Shown: positions 8,861 through 19,125 of the stretch, piece by piece
Layout: each line of letters starts with the position of its first letter
How positions within the stretch are numbered: the stretch's first letter is position 1
Origin: Pseudodesulfovibrio indicus
GTDB taxonomy: Bacteria > Desulfobacterota > Desulfovibrionia > Desulfovibrionales > Desulfovibrionaceae
Assembly: GCF_001563225.1 (NCBI RefSeq)
Contig: NZ_CP014206.1
Location: 3,763,486 to 3,827,485 of the forward strand
DNA length: 64,000 bases
Reading direction: 5' to 3'
Translations under genes and position numbers: made by a program
Notes under the pieces: model-generated
The model's database searches: none
Told to the model about the DNA's origin: nothing
Seen by the model: the letters and a program-made list of their open reading frames with translations, nothing else

Positions 8861-9223
8861 CAGCCTGTGCCAGGGGGAAATTTATGCTCACAACTACCCA
8901 TAAATATTGAAGATAAAAATTCGAACACGCATCAACCCCTCGTTCCATGGCTAGTGCCAGAACGGTATAATCTATAATTAGTGGACTTGAGGCGCATGGC
9001 GGCCCTGTTTTATCGCGAAACAACCTCTATAAAAACGAGCTGTTACGCCAATCCACAAATACTAGACTATTGTGAAGCCCAGCCGGGGCGAGGGGATTTC
9101 AACGTAAAAAGGGAGGAAAAAACGGGGTTGGACGACGGGGAGCCCGCCAGGGGACACCACAAAACGTGGACACGGACAACGGGCCGAGCCGGGAGCGGTG
9201 CCGGGAGCGGAGGGGGCCTCCAC
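8861..9223. promoter_or_regulatory. Intergenic region upstream of flp with a candidate activator site
   Basis: No gene is supported here. This AT-richer stretch separates the activator gene from the flp promoter. At 9046-9067 it contains CGCCAATCC running into ATCCACAAATACTAGAC. Both words recur in the region in front of the tadE promoter. CACAA at 9054-9058 and TTGTG at about 9070-9074 form the arms of an imperfect palindrome. This is a plausible upstream activator sequence about 190 bases before the promoter. Confidence 0.45.
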
Positions 9224-10609
<1,386 letters not shown>

Positions 10610-10671
10610 AGGTTTGCTCCCTGATGGTGTTTGTCCCGCGTGAAGGAACCCTACAGGATTCGAAGAGGCAT

Positions 10672-10706
10672 ATCCACAAAAAATAGACAAATGAGCCCGC
10701 CAATCC
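10672..10706. promoter_or_regulatory. Candidate activator-binding site upstream of tadE
   Basis: ATCCACAAAAAATAGAC (10672-10688) matches 14 of 17 bases of the motif at 9051-9067. CGCCAATCC follows at 10698-10706 and is also found at 9046. The site is about 110-125 bases before the sigma-54 promoter at 10798, a typical distance for an NtrC-type enhancer. The match was found by eye. Confidence 0.45.
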
Positions 10707-10797
10707 GAATACGCTTCTTTGCCGCTCTTGGTCACAAAACTTTTAATACAATTAATACATACTGGTACACACTGATTGATGCGCAAAGATTCTGCTT

Positions 10798-10813
10798 TGG
10801 CACGCACAATGCT
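10798..10813 (+). promoter_or_regulatory. Sigma-54 promoter of the tadE-tadG operon
   Basis: TGGCACGCACAATGCT matches the -24/-12 consensus except for one T to A change next to the -12 GC. Spacing between the GG and GC elements is correct. Transcription would begin near 10824, giving a leader of about 47 bases to ATG 10871. Together with the promoter at 8845-8860 it brackets the activator gene. Confidence 0.85.
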
Positions 10814-10870
10814 TCTGTGAGGTTACCCGGCTTCCGGCCGGTACAATTTCTGGATTCAAGGAGTACGGGA

Positions 10871-11263
10871 ATGAGAAAGAGAGATAGACGCCAGGGCCTC
10901 GCCGCCATCGAGTTCGCGTTGCTGCTTCCCGTGGTGGCATTCCTGGGGTTGCTTCTGGTGGAGGGCGGCAGCGCCATGCACACCTATTCCTCCCTGGTCG
11001 AGGCCAGCCGCGAAGGCGCGCGCCACGTGCTCATGGAAGGCGAAACCGCGGACGTGGAAGGCCTTGTGGCGGCCCTCGTCGTGGACCTCGACCCCGAAGC
11101 CCTGTCCACCAACGTGACCACCGACCCCGTGGCAAAAACCGTCACAGTAGAGGTTTCCTATGTTTACCAGATGTTTGGATCGCAGAACGGTCAGCGGTTG
11201 TTCGGCGACGAAGAAGACGAACCCCTGCGGTTCGTCGCGCAGACAACCATGCCGCTTCCGTAA
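10871..11263 (+). CDS. TadE-like pseudopilin
   Basis: The 130-residue protein starts with the basic leader MRKRDRRQG. The TadE-type motif AAIEFALLLPVVAFLGLLL (about residues 10-30) follows, with Glu five residues after the predicted processing site. The rest is periplasmic. TadE and TadF are minor pseudopilins processed by the prepilin peptidase. AAGGAG precedes ATG 10871. It is the first gene of the plus-strand pilin operon and overlaps the next gene by about 104 bases. Confidence 0.9.
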   Translation: MRKRDRRQGLAAIEFALLLPVVAFLGLLLVEGGSAMHTYSSLVEASREGARHVLMEGETADVEGLVAALVVDLDPEALSTNVTTDPVAKTVTVEVSYVYQMFGSQNGQRLFGDEEDEPLRFVAQTTMPLP

Positions 11264-12494
11264 GGCGCGTCAAGGCGCGACCAGTGCCGTCATGGCCCTG
11301 CTGCTCCCCATTCTGCTGGGGGTGGCGGGCATCGCCGTGGACATGGGCAACATGTACCTGACCCACACCCGGCTCCAGGCCGCGGTGGACGCGGGCGCGC
11401 TGGCGGGCAGCCTGGAGCTGCCCTACGACCCCGACCTGTCCAAGGGCGTGGTCGACCAGGCCGTGCGCCTCATGGTCGAAAACAACATGGAATCCGCCGT
11501 GGTCACCTCCGTGTCCGCCGGAACCGAGATCCGCAGCGTGAAGGTCACGGCCCAGGCCGAAGTGAAGATGATCCTCATGGAGGTCCTGGGCATAGCCGAC
11601 AAGGTGGTCCAGGCCAGCGCCACGGCGGGTTTCAACAAGCTCGAAGTGGTCTTCGTGGTGGACAACTCCGGTTCCATGAAGGGCACGCCCATTACCATGG
11701 TCAAGCAGGCCTCCATCGAACTGACCGACCTGCTCATCCCTGACGGAGCCACCCCCGACACCAAGGTCGGCATGGTCGCCTTCCGAGGCAAGGTCCGCAT
11801 CGACGCGGGCGCCGAAGGGTACGAGGAGGGATGCCAGAACGCGGACGGCACCCTGAACCGGGGCATACACGAGGACTTCATGGACGAATACTACGCCCTG
11901 CCCTACTACTACCGCAGCTCCATCAGCCTCGACACCTGCTCCGACCTGCCCGTTTCCCTGCCGCTGAGCCAGGACAAGGAACAGATCATCAGCTCCATCA
12001 ACACCCAGACCGCCACGGGCGCGGCCTCGGGCACGGTCATCTCCGAAGGCATCAAGTGGGGCCGCCACATCCTGACCCCCGAGGCCCCCTACACCCAGGG
12101 CGGCGACAAGAAGGACTTCCGCAAGATCATGATCGTACTCACCGACGGCGACACCGAGGACGGCGAGTGCGGCGGCACCTACCGCGCCTACTACCGGCCC
12201 AACAACTACTGGACCAACGCCTACTACGGCATGGGCGTGAAAACGGCCCACTGCGACGACAACGGCGTGCTGAACCAGGACATGCTCAACGAGGCCCAGC
12301 TGGCCAAGGACGCGGGCATCGAGATCTTCGCCATCCGGTTCGGCTACTCGGACAATACCGACATCAACCTGATGAAGACCATCGCGTCCAGCAAGGAAGG
12401 CACCGACGACCATTACTTCGATGCCCCGCGCGTGGACGACATCCCCGACGTCTTCAAGCAGATCGGCAAGCAGCTCGGCTGGCGCCTGCTCTAG
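11160..12494 (+). CDS. TadG-like protein with von Willebrand factor A domain
   Basis: The 444-residue protein has a TadG/TadE-type N-terminal segment, RQGATSAVMALLLPILLGVA (about residues 37-56). A large periplasmic region follows, with a vWA domain from about residue 160. The MIDAS motif is DNSGS (168-172), and a later Asp-rich loop includes LTDGDTEDGE. Such proteins are envelope or surface adhesion-like factors of Tad pili. The start is uncertain. ATG 11160 has AGAGG six bases upstream but overlaps tadE in another frame. TTG 11175 or ATG 11292 are alternatives, the last losing the basic residues before the helix. Confidence 0.87.
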   Translation: MFTRCLDRRTVSGCSATKKTNPCGSSRRQPCRFRKARQGATSAVMALLLPILLGVAGIAVDMGNMYLTHTRLQAAVDAGALAGSLELPYDPDLSKGVVDQAVRLMVENNMESAVVTSVSAGTEIRSVKVTAQAEVKMILMEVLGIADKVVQASATAGFNKLEVVFVVDNSGSMKGTPITMVKQASIELTDLLIPDGATPDTKVGMVAFRGKVRIDAGAEGYEEGCQNADGTLNRGIHEDFMDEYYALPYYYRSSISLDTCSDLPVSLPLSQDKEQIISSINTQTATGAASGTVISEGIKWGRHILTPEAPYTQGGDKKDFRKIMIVLTDGDTEDGECGGTYRAYYRPNNYWTNAYYGMGVKTAHCDDNGVLNQDMLNEAQLAKDAGIEIFAIRFGYSDNTDINLMKTIASSKEGTDDHYFDAPRVDDIPDVFKQIGKQLGWRLL

Positions 12495-12507
12495 GGAGGT
12501 TACGACC

Positions 12508-12972
12508 ATGCGCAACAACCGCAAGAACTCCCGTCGCGGCCTGGCCGCCGTGGAAACGGCCCTGGTCCTGCCCATCCTGTTCATCCTGGCCATGGGCGTC
12601 ATCGAAGGCGGCAACGCCGTCTACGCCTGGGTCACCGTGCAGAAGGCGGCCCAGAGGGGCGCCCACTACGCGGCCACGGGCCGCGGGGCGGAGACCGGCA
12701 CCCGGCTCGCGGACATCATCAACACCACCCAGGCCGGGCTGACCACCCTGGACCCGGCCAAGGTGATCATCTCCGTCCGCTCCTGGCCCGACCTGTCGGC
12801 CACGGGCGACGGCATCGACAACGACGCGGGCGCGCCCTGCCAACTGGCCGAGGTCGCCGTGCTCTACAACTACGAGCCGTTCACTCCGCTGGTGGCGTCG
12901 CTGCTGCCCGATTCCATCCCCCTGCGGGGCTACGACCGGAAGGTCAACGAACCCTGGAAGCCGTGCGACTGA
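12508..12972 (+). CDS. Second TadE/TadF-like pseudopilin
   Basis: The 154-residue protein begins MRNNRKNSRRG followed by LAAVETALVLPILFILAMGV. The TadE-type processing site has Glu at the fifth position. The periplasmic part has two cysteines, one near residue 111 and one at the very C terminus (KPCD), which could form a disulfide. GGGAGG precedes ATG 12508, 13 bases after the tadG stop. It is the last gene of the operon, closed by a strong terminator. Confidence 0.88.
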   Translation: MRNNRKNSRRGLAAVETALVLPILFILAMGVIEGGNAVYAWVTVQKAAQRGAHYAATGRGAETGTRLADIINTTQAGLTTLDPAKVIISVRSWPDLSATGDGIDNDAGAPCQLAEVAVLYNYEPFTPLVASLLPDSIPLRGYDRKVNEPWKPCD

Positions 12973-12996
12973 TCGCATTGCAGCATACCCTCCACG

Positions 12997-13023
12997 AAAA
13001 GCCCCCGCACAGGGGGCTTTTTC
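12997..13023 (+). terminator. Rho-independent terminator of the tadE-tadG operon
   Basis: AAGCCCCC and GGGGGCTT form an 8-bp GC-rich stem with a short GCACA loop, followed by a run of Ts. It lies 25 bases after the last pilin stop codon. Confidence 0.9.
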
Positions 13024-13057
13024 CTGTCCGGCATCGGATGCAATGTGAGAATTGGTA

Positions 13058-13086
13058 TTGATTTGTGCCAGCATGTCCCTTATCCT
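13058..13086 (+). promoter_or_regulatory. Candidate sigma-70 promoter for the TPR gene
   Basis: TTGATT and TATCCT are separated by 17 bases. The predicted start would be near 13093, about 45 bases before the GTG start codon at 13137. The hexamers are imperfect matches. Confidence 0.4.
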
Positions 13087-13136
13087 CTATTAAAACAGTG
13101 TCTAAAGTGGATATCTCTAGAACAGGAGCTCCTGAA

Positions 13137-13865
13137 GTGGACAACTTTCCGGCCATCCTCGGCGTGTACTCCCTCCAGCTCGATTCCGACATCGGCACCG
13201 GCGGAACGACATCCAAGCACGACAACGTCACCTACTGGTATGCCCGCCAGCTCTCCCAGAAGGAATTCGAGGTCCAGCCCCTGAACGCCCACCACGTCCC
13301 CTCGGGCGTGCGCAGCGTGCTCACCGAGATGAATTTCCTGCGGCAATACACCCCGGAGCCCTCCTACTACCGCATCCATACCGTCCCGGCGCTGGAGACC
13401 CTGAAGCGGAAAATCCTCATGGGCCAGGAGGCGTTCGCGTCCGGCGACCTGAACGAGGCCGAACGGCAGTTCATCAAGGCGCTGATGATCGACGACAAGA
13501 ACATCGACGCCAACTACGGCCTGGGCGAGGTCTATTCCCAGCAGAAGGATTTCGAGAAGCTCAAGACGGTGCTCGACACCCTGCTCGGCCTGGACGAGGC
13601 ATTCACCTACGAATACCGCCAGAAGTTCAACCAGTTCGGCATCTCCCTGCGCAAGAACGGCCACTACGACGAATCCATCCGCTACTACGAGAAGTCGTTG
13701 GAGATCGTCGATTCCGACGAGAACGTCTACTTCAACCTGGCCCGCGTGTACTTTGAAAAGGGCCAGAACGAACTGTGCGTGGGCAGTCTCGAAGCCGCCC
13801 TGGCCCTCAATCCCGGATTCATTGAAGCCCAGAAGTTCCTGAAATATTGCAGCAAGCAGGCCTAA
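13137..13865 (+). CDS. Tetratricopeptide repeat protein
   Basis: The 242-residue soluble protein has an N-terminal domain of about 80 residues (AILGVYSLQLDSDIGTGG, then YWYARQLSQ). Three or more TPR units follow (about residues 95-235), including EAFASGDLNEAERQFIKAL and GHYDESIRYYEKSLEI. I chose GTG 13137, which follows AGGAG at 8 bases. An ATG at 13065 lies upstream of the best ribosome-binding site and overlaps the promoter candidate. As I recall, Desulfovibrio genomes encode several proteins with this N-terminal pattern. The function is unknown; TPRs suggest protein binding. Confidence 0.78.
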   Translation: MDNFPAILGVYSLQLDSDIGTGGTTSKHDNVTYWYARQLSQKEFEVQPLNAHHVPSGVRSVLTEMNFLRQYTPEPSYYRIHTVPALETLKRKILMGQEAFASGDLNEAERQFIKALMIDDKNIDANYGLGEVYSQQKDFEKLKTVLDTLLGLDEAFTYEYRQKFNQFGISLRKNGHYDESIRYYEKSLEIVDSDENVYFNLARVYFEKGQNELCVGSLEAALALNPGFIEAQKFLKYCSKQA

Positions 13866-13903
13866 CCGGCAACAAACCTCCTTTTTTTTTCACCGCCTCC
13901 CCC

Positions 13904-13931
13904 TTGCCAACCCGGCATGGGTGCTTATTTA
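13904..13931 (+). promoter_or_regulatory. Candidate promoter and leader hairpin of the small Cys-rich gene
   Basis: TTGCCA and TATTTA are 16 bases apart. Downstream, ACCGGCC and GGCCGGT (about 13957-13977) form a hairpin in the predicted leader, ending about 20 bases before the AAGGAGG ribosome-binding site of the gene at 14007. Confidence 0.4.
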
Positions 13932-14006
13932 TCACGCATGTTCATTTGTAACTAGAACCGGCCGCTCCGTGGCCGGTGAGCGAAGACAACTATCAAGGAG
14001 GCGACC

Positions 14007-14126
14007 ATGCCGAACATGGATTATCCCGGACCGTGCCTCTCCTGCATCGATCACAGCTGCGGGCTGTGGGACGAAAACGTCTCGGAGAGCAAGGACGAAC
14101 GCTCTGACGAAGAAGACCGCAAGTAA
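14007..14126 (+). CDS. 39-residue Cys-containing small protein, function unknown
   Basis: The reading frame encodes MPNMDYPGPCLSCIDHSCG (residues 1-19), continuing to an acidic tail (SKDERSDEEDRK at 28-39). Three cysteines occur as CxxCxxxxC (10, 13, 18), with His16 between them, so metal or Fe-S binding is possible but unproven. It has an excellent ribosome-binding site (AAGGAGG, 6 bases upstream), a candidate promoter and its own terminator. This is a complete monocistronic unit, which argues for a real gene despite its size. I do not recognise the family. Confidence 0.72.
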   Translation: MPNMDYPGPCLSCIDHSCGLWDENVSESKDERSDEEDRK

Positions 14127-14146
14127 CCACCATTCGAACGGATACA

Positions 14147-14179
14147 AAACCCCCGGACCTGGGTCCGGGGTTTTTTTTT
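14147..14179 (+). terminator. Rho-independent terminator of the 39-residue gene
   Basis: CCCCGGACC and GGTCCGGGG form a 9-bp perfect stem with a TG loop, followed by nine Ts. It begins about 20 bases after the stop codon. Confidence 0.93.
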
Positions 14180-14182
14180 GAT

Positions 14183-14255
14183 GCCTCCGGCGGCCGGGGG
14201 AAGGGGAGAGGGGGAACCCTTTGCAAAGGGTTCCCCCTCTCCCCTTCCCCCTGGC
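14183..14255 (+). repeat. GC-rich hairpin repeat, copy 1
   Basis: The element begins GCCTCCGGCGGCCGGGGG and folds into a nearly perfect stem of about 28 bp with a GC turn (GGGGGAAGGGG...CCCCTTCCCCC). The same opening word and architecture recur at 37101, 63511 and, inverted, at 63683. The inner stem bases differ between copies but remain paired. Copies sit just after coding units. Confidence 0.8.
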
Positions 14256-14319
14256 CCCCATCCCCTCTCTCCCTCCAAAACTCCTTGTCGCCGCCTTCGG
14301 CGGGGCGGTTTGCATGAAA

Positions 14320-14351
14320 AAGCCTCCGGTCCGTGGCAGGACCGGAGGCTT
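14320..14351 (-). terminator. Terminator-like hairpin facing the galactose operon
   Basis: On the minus strand AAGCCTCCGGTCC pairs with GGACCGGAGGCTT (13 bp, 6-base loop) and runs into TTTTT. It lies about 280 bases beyond the last ABC permease gene of the gal operon. If it is the operon terminator, the repeat units at 14370-14616 are part of that transcript's 3' UTR. Confidence 0.7.
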
Positions 14352-14369
14352 CAAGGTCTTTCTGGAATT

Positions 14370-14480
14370 GGAGCGCCTTTGGGGCGCACCCCCAAACAGC
14401 GGCTCTTTCGGCACATAAAAAAGAACAAGCCTCCCTCTTTGGAGCGAATCGGATGGCACAGCCATCCGACAGCGGCTCTT
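14370..14480 (+). repeat. Two ~71-bp GGAGCG/GGCTC hairpin repeat units
   Basis: Units start at 14370 and 14441. Each has the frame GGAGCG - variable hairpin - ACAGCGGCTCTT. The variable stems are TTTGGGG/CCCCAAA in the first and TCGGATGGC-ACA-GCCATCCGA in the second: sequence changes but pairing is kept. The same unit occurs six times at 37246-37607. Confidence 0.75.
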
Positions 14481-14497
14481 CCCCCGCGCTCGGAATA

Positions 14498-14616
14498 GGC
14501 TTTCGAGAGTGGGTCAGCCGTGCATTTTCTTCCGGGGGCTTTCACCGCAGCGTAGCCGTCTACGTGAGGATGAAAGCCCCCGGAAAAAATGTGCGGATGG
14601 CCCGCTATCGAAAGCC
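14498..14616 (+). repeat. 119-bp fold-back element, short form
   Basis: The element folds on itself along almost its full length. GGCTTTCGA pairs with TCGAAAGCC, CCGTGCATTTT with AAAATGTGCGG (two G-U pairs), and TTCCGGGGGCTTTCA with TGAAAGCCCCCGGAA. The apex is CGTAG-CCGT-CTACG. A longer relative lies at 37725-37940. It contains no credible reading frame. It could be a small non-autonomous mobile element or a structured RNA. Confidence 0.7.
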
Positions 14617-14633
14617 GCCTCCCGCCCGGTGAC

Positions 14634-15461
14634 CTACTCCTTGACGGAGCCAGCCAGCAGCCCGCGAATGAAGTATCTTCCGAGGAAGATATAGATCGCC
14701 AAAACCGGCATTGCCGCCATGATGGAACCCGCCATGGGCAGGTTCCAGGAGACCGCCTGGCCGCCGGCGAGCTGGGCCAGCCCCACGGTGATGGGGTTGT
14801 CCGCGTGCCGGGTGAGGCAGATGCCCCAGAGGAACTCGTTCCAGATCTGGGTGAACTGCCACAGGGACGTGACCACGAATCCGGGGATGGACAGCGGGAA
14901 CACGATGCGCAGGTAGATGGAGAAGAAACCGGCCCCGTCCAGGCGCGCGGACTCGATGAGCGCGGTGGGAATCTGGGCGTAGAAGTTGCGGAAGATGAGC
15001 GAGGTGATGGGCAGCCCGTAGACGATGTGCGCCAGGATCAGGCCCGGCAGGCCGCCGTACAGGTGCATGGACCGCAGGGTCTGGAACAGCGGGATCAGGA
15101 TGACCTGGTACGGGATGAACATGCCGAACAGGAACAGGGTGAAGACCACGTCCGAGCCCTTGAACTTCCACTTGGAGAAGACGTAGCCGTTGAGGGACCC
15201 CAGGATGGTGGAGCCAGCCGTGGCGCAGAGCGTCAGGATGATGGAGTTGATGAAGTTGGGCCTGAGCAGGCCGATGGCCTCGGAGAAGCTGGCCCAGTTG
15301 ACGACGTCGGGCCATTCCCATGCCGTGGGCAGGCTGATGTCGGCGGGCATCTTGAGCGCGGTCACGGCCGCCATGTAGGCGGGCATGAGGAAGAACAGCG
15401 CCAGCACGACAAGCGTTGCATAGAGCAGCACGCTGCCCGGGGTAATCTTGCGGGTGGTCAT
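14634..15461 (-). CDS. Sugar ABC transporter permease, MalG type
   Basis: The 275-residue membrane protein has six predicted helices and the permease EAA loop [23 protein letters not shown] (about residues 174-196), which docks on the ATPase. It belongs to the carbohydrate uptake CUT1 group. GGGAG lies shortly before ATG 15461, which begins 1 base after the upstream permease stop. It is the last gene of the galactose operon. Confidence 0.93.
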   Translation of the reverse strand: MTTRKITPGSVLLYATLVVLALFFLMPAYMAAVTALKMPADISLPTAWEWPDVVNWASFSEAIGLLRPNFINSIILTLCATAGSTILGSLNGYVFSKWKFKGSDVVFTLFLFGMFIPYQVILIPLFQTLRSMHLYGGLPGLILAHIVYGLPITSLIFRNFYAQIPTALIESARLDGAGFFSIYLRIVFPLSIPGFVVTSLWQFTQIWNEFLWGICLTRHADNPITVGLAQLAGGQAVSWNLPMAGSIMAAMPVLAIYIFLGRYFIRGLLAGSVKE

Positions 15462-15462
15462 C

Positions 15463-16581
15463 CTAGCGTCTCCCTCTCTGCCGGTATTGGCCCACGAGGT
15501 AGGGCACGATGAACATGGCCGCGATCAGGAACAGGACGATGGCGATGGCCGCGCCCCTGGCGAAATCATTGGCCCGGAAGGTGGTCAGGTACATGGTCAG
15601 GGCCGGATGGCCGGTCTCGGCGTTGTCCGGGCCGGTCATGGCGAAGATCAGGTCGAACATCTTGAGCGAGATATGGGACAGGATGATGACCGCCGAGATG
15701 GTGATCGGCTTGAGCATGGGGATGGCCACGAACCGGTAGTAGCCGAACTGGGACGCGCCGTCGAGCATGGCCGCGTCGCGCAGGTCCTGGGAGATGCCGT
15801 TGAACCCGGCCAGGTACAGGGCCATGGTGTAGCCCGAATACTGCCAGATGGTGGCCATGATGATGCCCAGCGTGGCCAGGTTGAAGCCGTGCTCCTCCTC
15901 CATGAACAGGGCGTCGGGGATGATCCCGCCGAAGAGCCAGACAAAGGCGCCCAGCAGGATGCCGGGGACGAGCCACCGCTTGATGGCCCTGCCCTGGTCC
16001 TTGCGCAGCAGGAACAGGCCGACCAGGATGAGCACGAAGGCGGCGATGTAGATCAGGATGCGCAGGAGGTCCTGCCAGTTGAAGACCAGGGTTGCGCTCT
16101 GGCTCGAGAGCCAGGAGAAGGTCAGGGGCTTGAAGCCGAAATAGGTGGGCAGGACGTTGACCCCGCCCTGGGGGGCGAGCAGCCAGCGCCAGATGGTGCC
16201 GGAGACGATGAAGGACAGGGACATGGGGTAGAGGAAGATGGTCCGCAGCACGTCCTCGCCCCGGGGCTTCTGGTCGAGCAGGATGGCGATGAACATGCCC
16301 AGTCCCACCGCGCCCGCCAGCAGCAGCACGGAATAGTAGACCGCGTTGACCAGGTCCTGGCGGAATCCGCCGCCCAGGAACCCGGTGAACAGGTCGATGT
16401 AGTTCTCCAGCCCGATGAAATTCTTTTCCGGTTCGAGCGCCAGCGCGCCCATGCCGCCCCAGTCGGTCATGGAGGTCCAGATGGTGTTGCCGATGAACCC
16501 GTAGACGAACACGCCGATGAGGATCATGGACGGCAGGAGCGTCAGAAACGCCTTCAATTTGTCGCGCGAGGCTTCCCGCAT
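15463..16581 (-). CDS. Sugar ABC transporter permease, MalF type
   Basis: The 372-residue inner-membrane protein has an EAA loop, [19 protein letters not shown] (about residues 275-293). It carries extra hydrophobic segments between about residues 175 and 225 ([17 protein letters not shown] and further), making it longer than typical 290-320-residue permeases of this family. ATG 16581 starts MREASRDK; a TTG two codons upstream is possible. No strong ribosome-binding site is visible. It forms the channel heterodimer with the following permease. Confidence 0.9.
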   Translation of the reverse strand: MREASRDKLKAFLTLLPSMILIGVFVYGFIGNTIWTSMTDWGGMGALALEPEKNFIGLENYIDLFTGFLGGGFRQDLVNAVYYSVLLLAGAVGLGMFIAILLDQKPRGEDVLRTIFLYPMSLSFIVSGTIWRWLLAPQGGVNVLPTYFGFKPLTFSWLSSQSATLVFNWQDLLRILIYIAAFVLILVGLFLLRKDQGRAIKRWLVPGILLGAFVWLFGGIIPDALFMEEEHGFNLATLGIIMATIWQYSGYTMALYLAGFNGISQDLRDAAMLDGASQFGYYRFVAIPMLKPITISAVIILSHISLKMFDLIFAMTGPDNAETGHPALTMYLTTFRANDFARGAAIAIVLFLIAAMFIVPYLVGQYRQRGRR

Positions 16582-16654
16582 AAGCAAATCCGTTTGTTGG
16601 GGCCGGGCCGCGCCGGGGATGAACCCGGCGCGGCGCGCGGCGATTAAGCGTCGG

Positions 16655-17911
16655 TTAGATACCGGACTTCTTGGCGAGCTGGGCGCAGGCCTTGGCGGCG
16701 GCGTCCGGGCTCTTGGTCTTCAGGAACATCTCCATGATGGTGGCGAAACCGCCCATGAAGGTCTCGTTGGCGGCGACGCCGTGAGCCAGGGAACCGACCA
16801 CGCGGTCCTTGCCGAAGTCGGCGGCGGCGGACTGCAGGTAGCCGTTGTACTTGGACAGGTCGGTGTCGGTGCGCGCGGAGATGGAGCCCTTGAGCGGGTT
16901 GAAGGTGTCGGAGCCCTCCTTGGAGCCCAGGACCTTCAGCCAGGCAATGGCGTTGTCGCGGTGCGGGGCGCCCTTGGGCAGGCCGAAGGAGTCGGCCAGG
17001 AACATGAACTCGCCGGTGGTGCCGGGAGAGGCGATCCAGCCGTAGCCCTCGCCGGGCACGAGCTTCTTGGTGGTGGTCATGTAACCGGCGGCCCAGTCAC
17101 CCATGATGTTGAAGGCGGCGCGGCCGTCCAGGACCATGTCGGTGGCCTGCTGCCAGGACAGGGAGGAGGCGTCCGCATTGGTGTACTGCAGGACCTTGCC
17201 GAACAGTTCCCAGGCCTTGACGCCCTCGGCGGAGTCGAAGGGCAGCTTGCCCGCCCACAGGGCGTCCCAGTTGTCGGCGCCCATGGAGGCCAGGGCAACG
17301 GATTCCCACAGGTGGTTGGCGGTCCAGTTCTGGGCCAGGGCCAGCGGGGTCACGCCCGCGGCCTTCAGCTTGTCGGCGGCGGCGAAGAAGTCGTCCCAGG
17401 TCTTGGGAGCTTCGACGCCCCACTTCTTCAGATTGGCGGGAACGTACCACATCACGTTGGAGCGGTGGATGTTCACCGGCACGGACCAGATGCCCTTGTC
17501 GGTGCCGATCAGCTTGATCAGCCCTTCGGGGAAGACTTCCATCCAGCCCATTTCCTTGAACAGGGGAGTCAGGTCTTCCATGCGGTCGGCCTTGACCCAG
17601 GTGCCGATGAGCTCCTGGCCGGCGTGGACCTGGAAGGAATCCGGCGGCTCACCGCCGAGCATGCGGGTCTTCAGGACGGCCTTGGCGTTGACGCCGGAGC
17701 CGCCGGTAACGGTGGCGTTGATGACGTTCACGCCGGGATTTTCTTTCTTGTAGATGTCGATCAGCGCGGCCAGGGCCGGACCTTCGTCACCGGCCCACCA
17801 GGAGAAGATCTCCAGGTCGCCCTTCAGGTCGCTCGCCTGAACGGCCTGCGGAGCGCCGATCAGCAGCGCGGCCGCAAACACGATCATCAATTTCGCAAAA
17901 GCATTCTTCAT
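16655..17911 (-). CDS. Periplasmic sugar-binding protein of the ABC importer
   Basis: The 418-residue family-1 extracellular solute-binding protein has a signal peptide ([19 protein letters not shown], cleavage after about residue 26). The mature domain begins [20 protein letters not shown], typical of monosaccharide/oligosaccharide binders, with many Trp residues for sugar stacking. AGGAGG lies five bases before ATG 17911. An 80-base gap separates it from the ATPase gene, longer than other gaps in the operon. Galactose or a galactoside as ligand is inferred from the adjacent galTKM genes. Confidence 0.92.
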   Translation of the reverse strand: MKNAFAKLMIVFAAALLIGAPQAVQASDLKGDLEIFSWWAGDEGPALAALIDIYKKENPGVNVINATVTGGSGVNAKAVLKTRMLGGEPPDSFQVHAGQELIGTWVKADRMEDLTPLFKEMGWMEVFPEGLIKLIGTDKGIWSVPVNIHRSNVMWYVPANLKKWGVEAPKTWDDFFAAADKLKAAGVTPLALAQNWTANHLWESVALASMGADNWDALWAGKLPFDSAEGVKAWELFGKVLQYTNADASSLSWQQATDMVLDGRAAFNIMGDWAAGYMTTTKKLVPGEGYGWIASPGTTGEFMFLADSFGLPKGAPHRDNAIAWLKVLGSKEGSDTFNPLKGSISARTDTDLSKYNGYLQSAAADFGKDRVVGSLAHGVAANETFMGGFATIMEMFLKTKSPDAAAKACAQLAKKSGI

Positions 17912-17990
17912 ACGTACCTCCTAGGGTTTGCAAACAACAGCTTCAGTTAATCAATCGTCAATTCATTCAAACAGTTGCAAAACCAAAATT

Positions 17991-19088
17991 TTAATAAATC
18001 GCCTCGGTGGTTTCGGGGTCGAACAGGACCATGCGGTTGAACTCGAAGCCGATGGGCACGATCTCGCCCGGATGGGCCACCACGCGCCCCTCGACCTCGG
18101 CGATGAGCTTGTGCTCGCCGTCCACCACGATCTCGAGGTGGGAGTGGCCGCCGAGGATCTCGGAGACCACCACCTCGCCCTGGCAGAGCCACGCCTCGGG
18201 CAGCTTGGCGATGCGGTCGCCCATCTTGATGGAGTCCGGGCGGATGCCCGCCAGGACCGGGTCGCCGTCCTTGAGGTTCGGGGCCGCGCCGTCGGTCACC
18301 GGCAGCCGGGAAGGCCCGGCCTGGACGAAGCGCGCGCCGTTCTCAACGCGGAAGGTCCCCTCCATGATGTTCATGGGCGGGTTGCCGATGAACTTGGCCA
18401 CGAACACGTTGGCGGGCCGCTCGAAGACGTCGATGGGCGTGCCCACCTGCTGGATGTACCCGTCCTTGAGGATGACGATGCGGTCGGCCAGGGTCATGGC
18501 CTCGATCTGGTCGTGAGTCACGTAGATGGTCGTGGTGGCGAAGCGCATGTGCATCTTGCGCAGCTCCATGCGCATCTGGGTCCGCAGCTGGGCATCCAGG
18601 TTGGACAGCGGCTCGTCGAACAGGAAGACGTCCGGGTTGCGGACGATGGCCCGGCCCATGGCCACGCGCTGGCGCTGCCCGCCGGACAGCTCGCTCGGCT
18701 TGCGGTCCAGGTACGGGGTCAACTCCAGGACCTGTGCGGCGTCGTTCACCTTGGCCGCGATGTCGTCCTGGCTCTCGCCGCGCATCTTGAGCGAGAACCC
18801 CATGTTCTCGCGCACGGACATGTGCGGGTACAGGGCGTAGTTCTGGAAGACCATGGCCACGTTGCGGTCCTTGGGCGAAACCTGGTTGACCACCCGGTCG
18901 CCGATGTACACCTCGCCGCCGCTGATCGGCTCCAGCCCCGCGATCATGCGCAGCACCGTGGACTTGCCGCAGCCCGACGGTCCGACCAGGACGATGAATT
19001 CGTTGTCTTGGATGTCGAGGTCGATGCCGTGGACCACTTCCACGTCGCCGAACCGCTTGACCACCTTCTTCAATTGCACGTTTGCCAT
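17991..19088 (-). CDS. Sugar ABC transporter ATPase, UgpC/MalK/MsmX type
   Basis: The 365-residue ATPase has Walker A GPSGCGKST (about 38-46) and signature LSGGQRQRVAMGRAI (about 135-149). Walker B is DVFLFDEPLSNLD, and the H-loop lies in YVTHDQ. A C-terminal TOBE/OB regulatory domain spans about 240-365. It powers import through the two permeases encoded downstream. It begins 37 bases after galM. The C-terminal domain could also allow regulatory contacts, as in MalK. Confidence 0.95.
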   Translation of the reverse strand: MANVQLKKVVKRFGDVEVVHGIDLDIQDNEFIVLVGPSGCGKSTVLRMIAGLEPISGGEVYIGDRVVNQVSPKDRNVAMVFQNYALYPHMSVRENMGFSLKMRGESQDDIAAKVNDAAQVLELTPYLDRKPSELSGGQRQRVAMGRAIVRNPDVFLFDEPLSNLDAQLRTQMRMELRKMHMRFATTTIYVTHDQIEAMTLADRIVILKDGYIQQVGTPIDVFERPANVFVAKFIGNPPMNIMEGTFRVENGARFVQAGPSRLPVTDGAAPNLKDGDPVLAGIRPDSIKMGDRIAKLPEAWLCQGEVVVSEILGGHSHLEIVVDGEHKLIAEVEGRVVAHPGEIVPIGFEFNRMVLFDPETTEAIY

Positions 19089-19125
19089 ACTGTCCGTCTC
19101 TTTGCTTGTCCGCGCCGTGATGGCG

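Noticed and set aside
8861-8890. Second sigma-54 promoter (TGGCACAGGCTG) just upstream of the flp promoter
   Set aside because: The distance from GG to the next GC is one base too long for the -24/-12 geometry.
8740-8928. 62-residue minus-strand frame over the flp promoter
   Set aside because: It spans the sigma-54 promoter and the flp ribosome-binding site, and has no ribosome-binding site or recognisable features of its own.
13866-13906. Terminator after the TPR gene
   Set aside because: There is a T-run (13882-13890) but no stable stem directly before it.
14183-14632. Short open frames inside the repeat block (60-170 residues)
   Set aside because: They exist on several frames of both strands, consist of translated repeats, and break between the two copies of the block.
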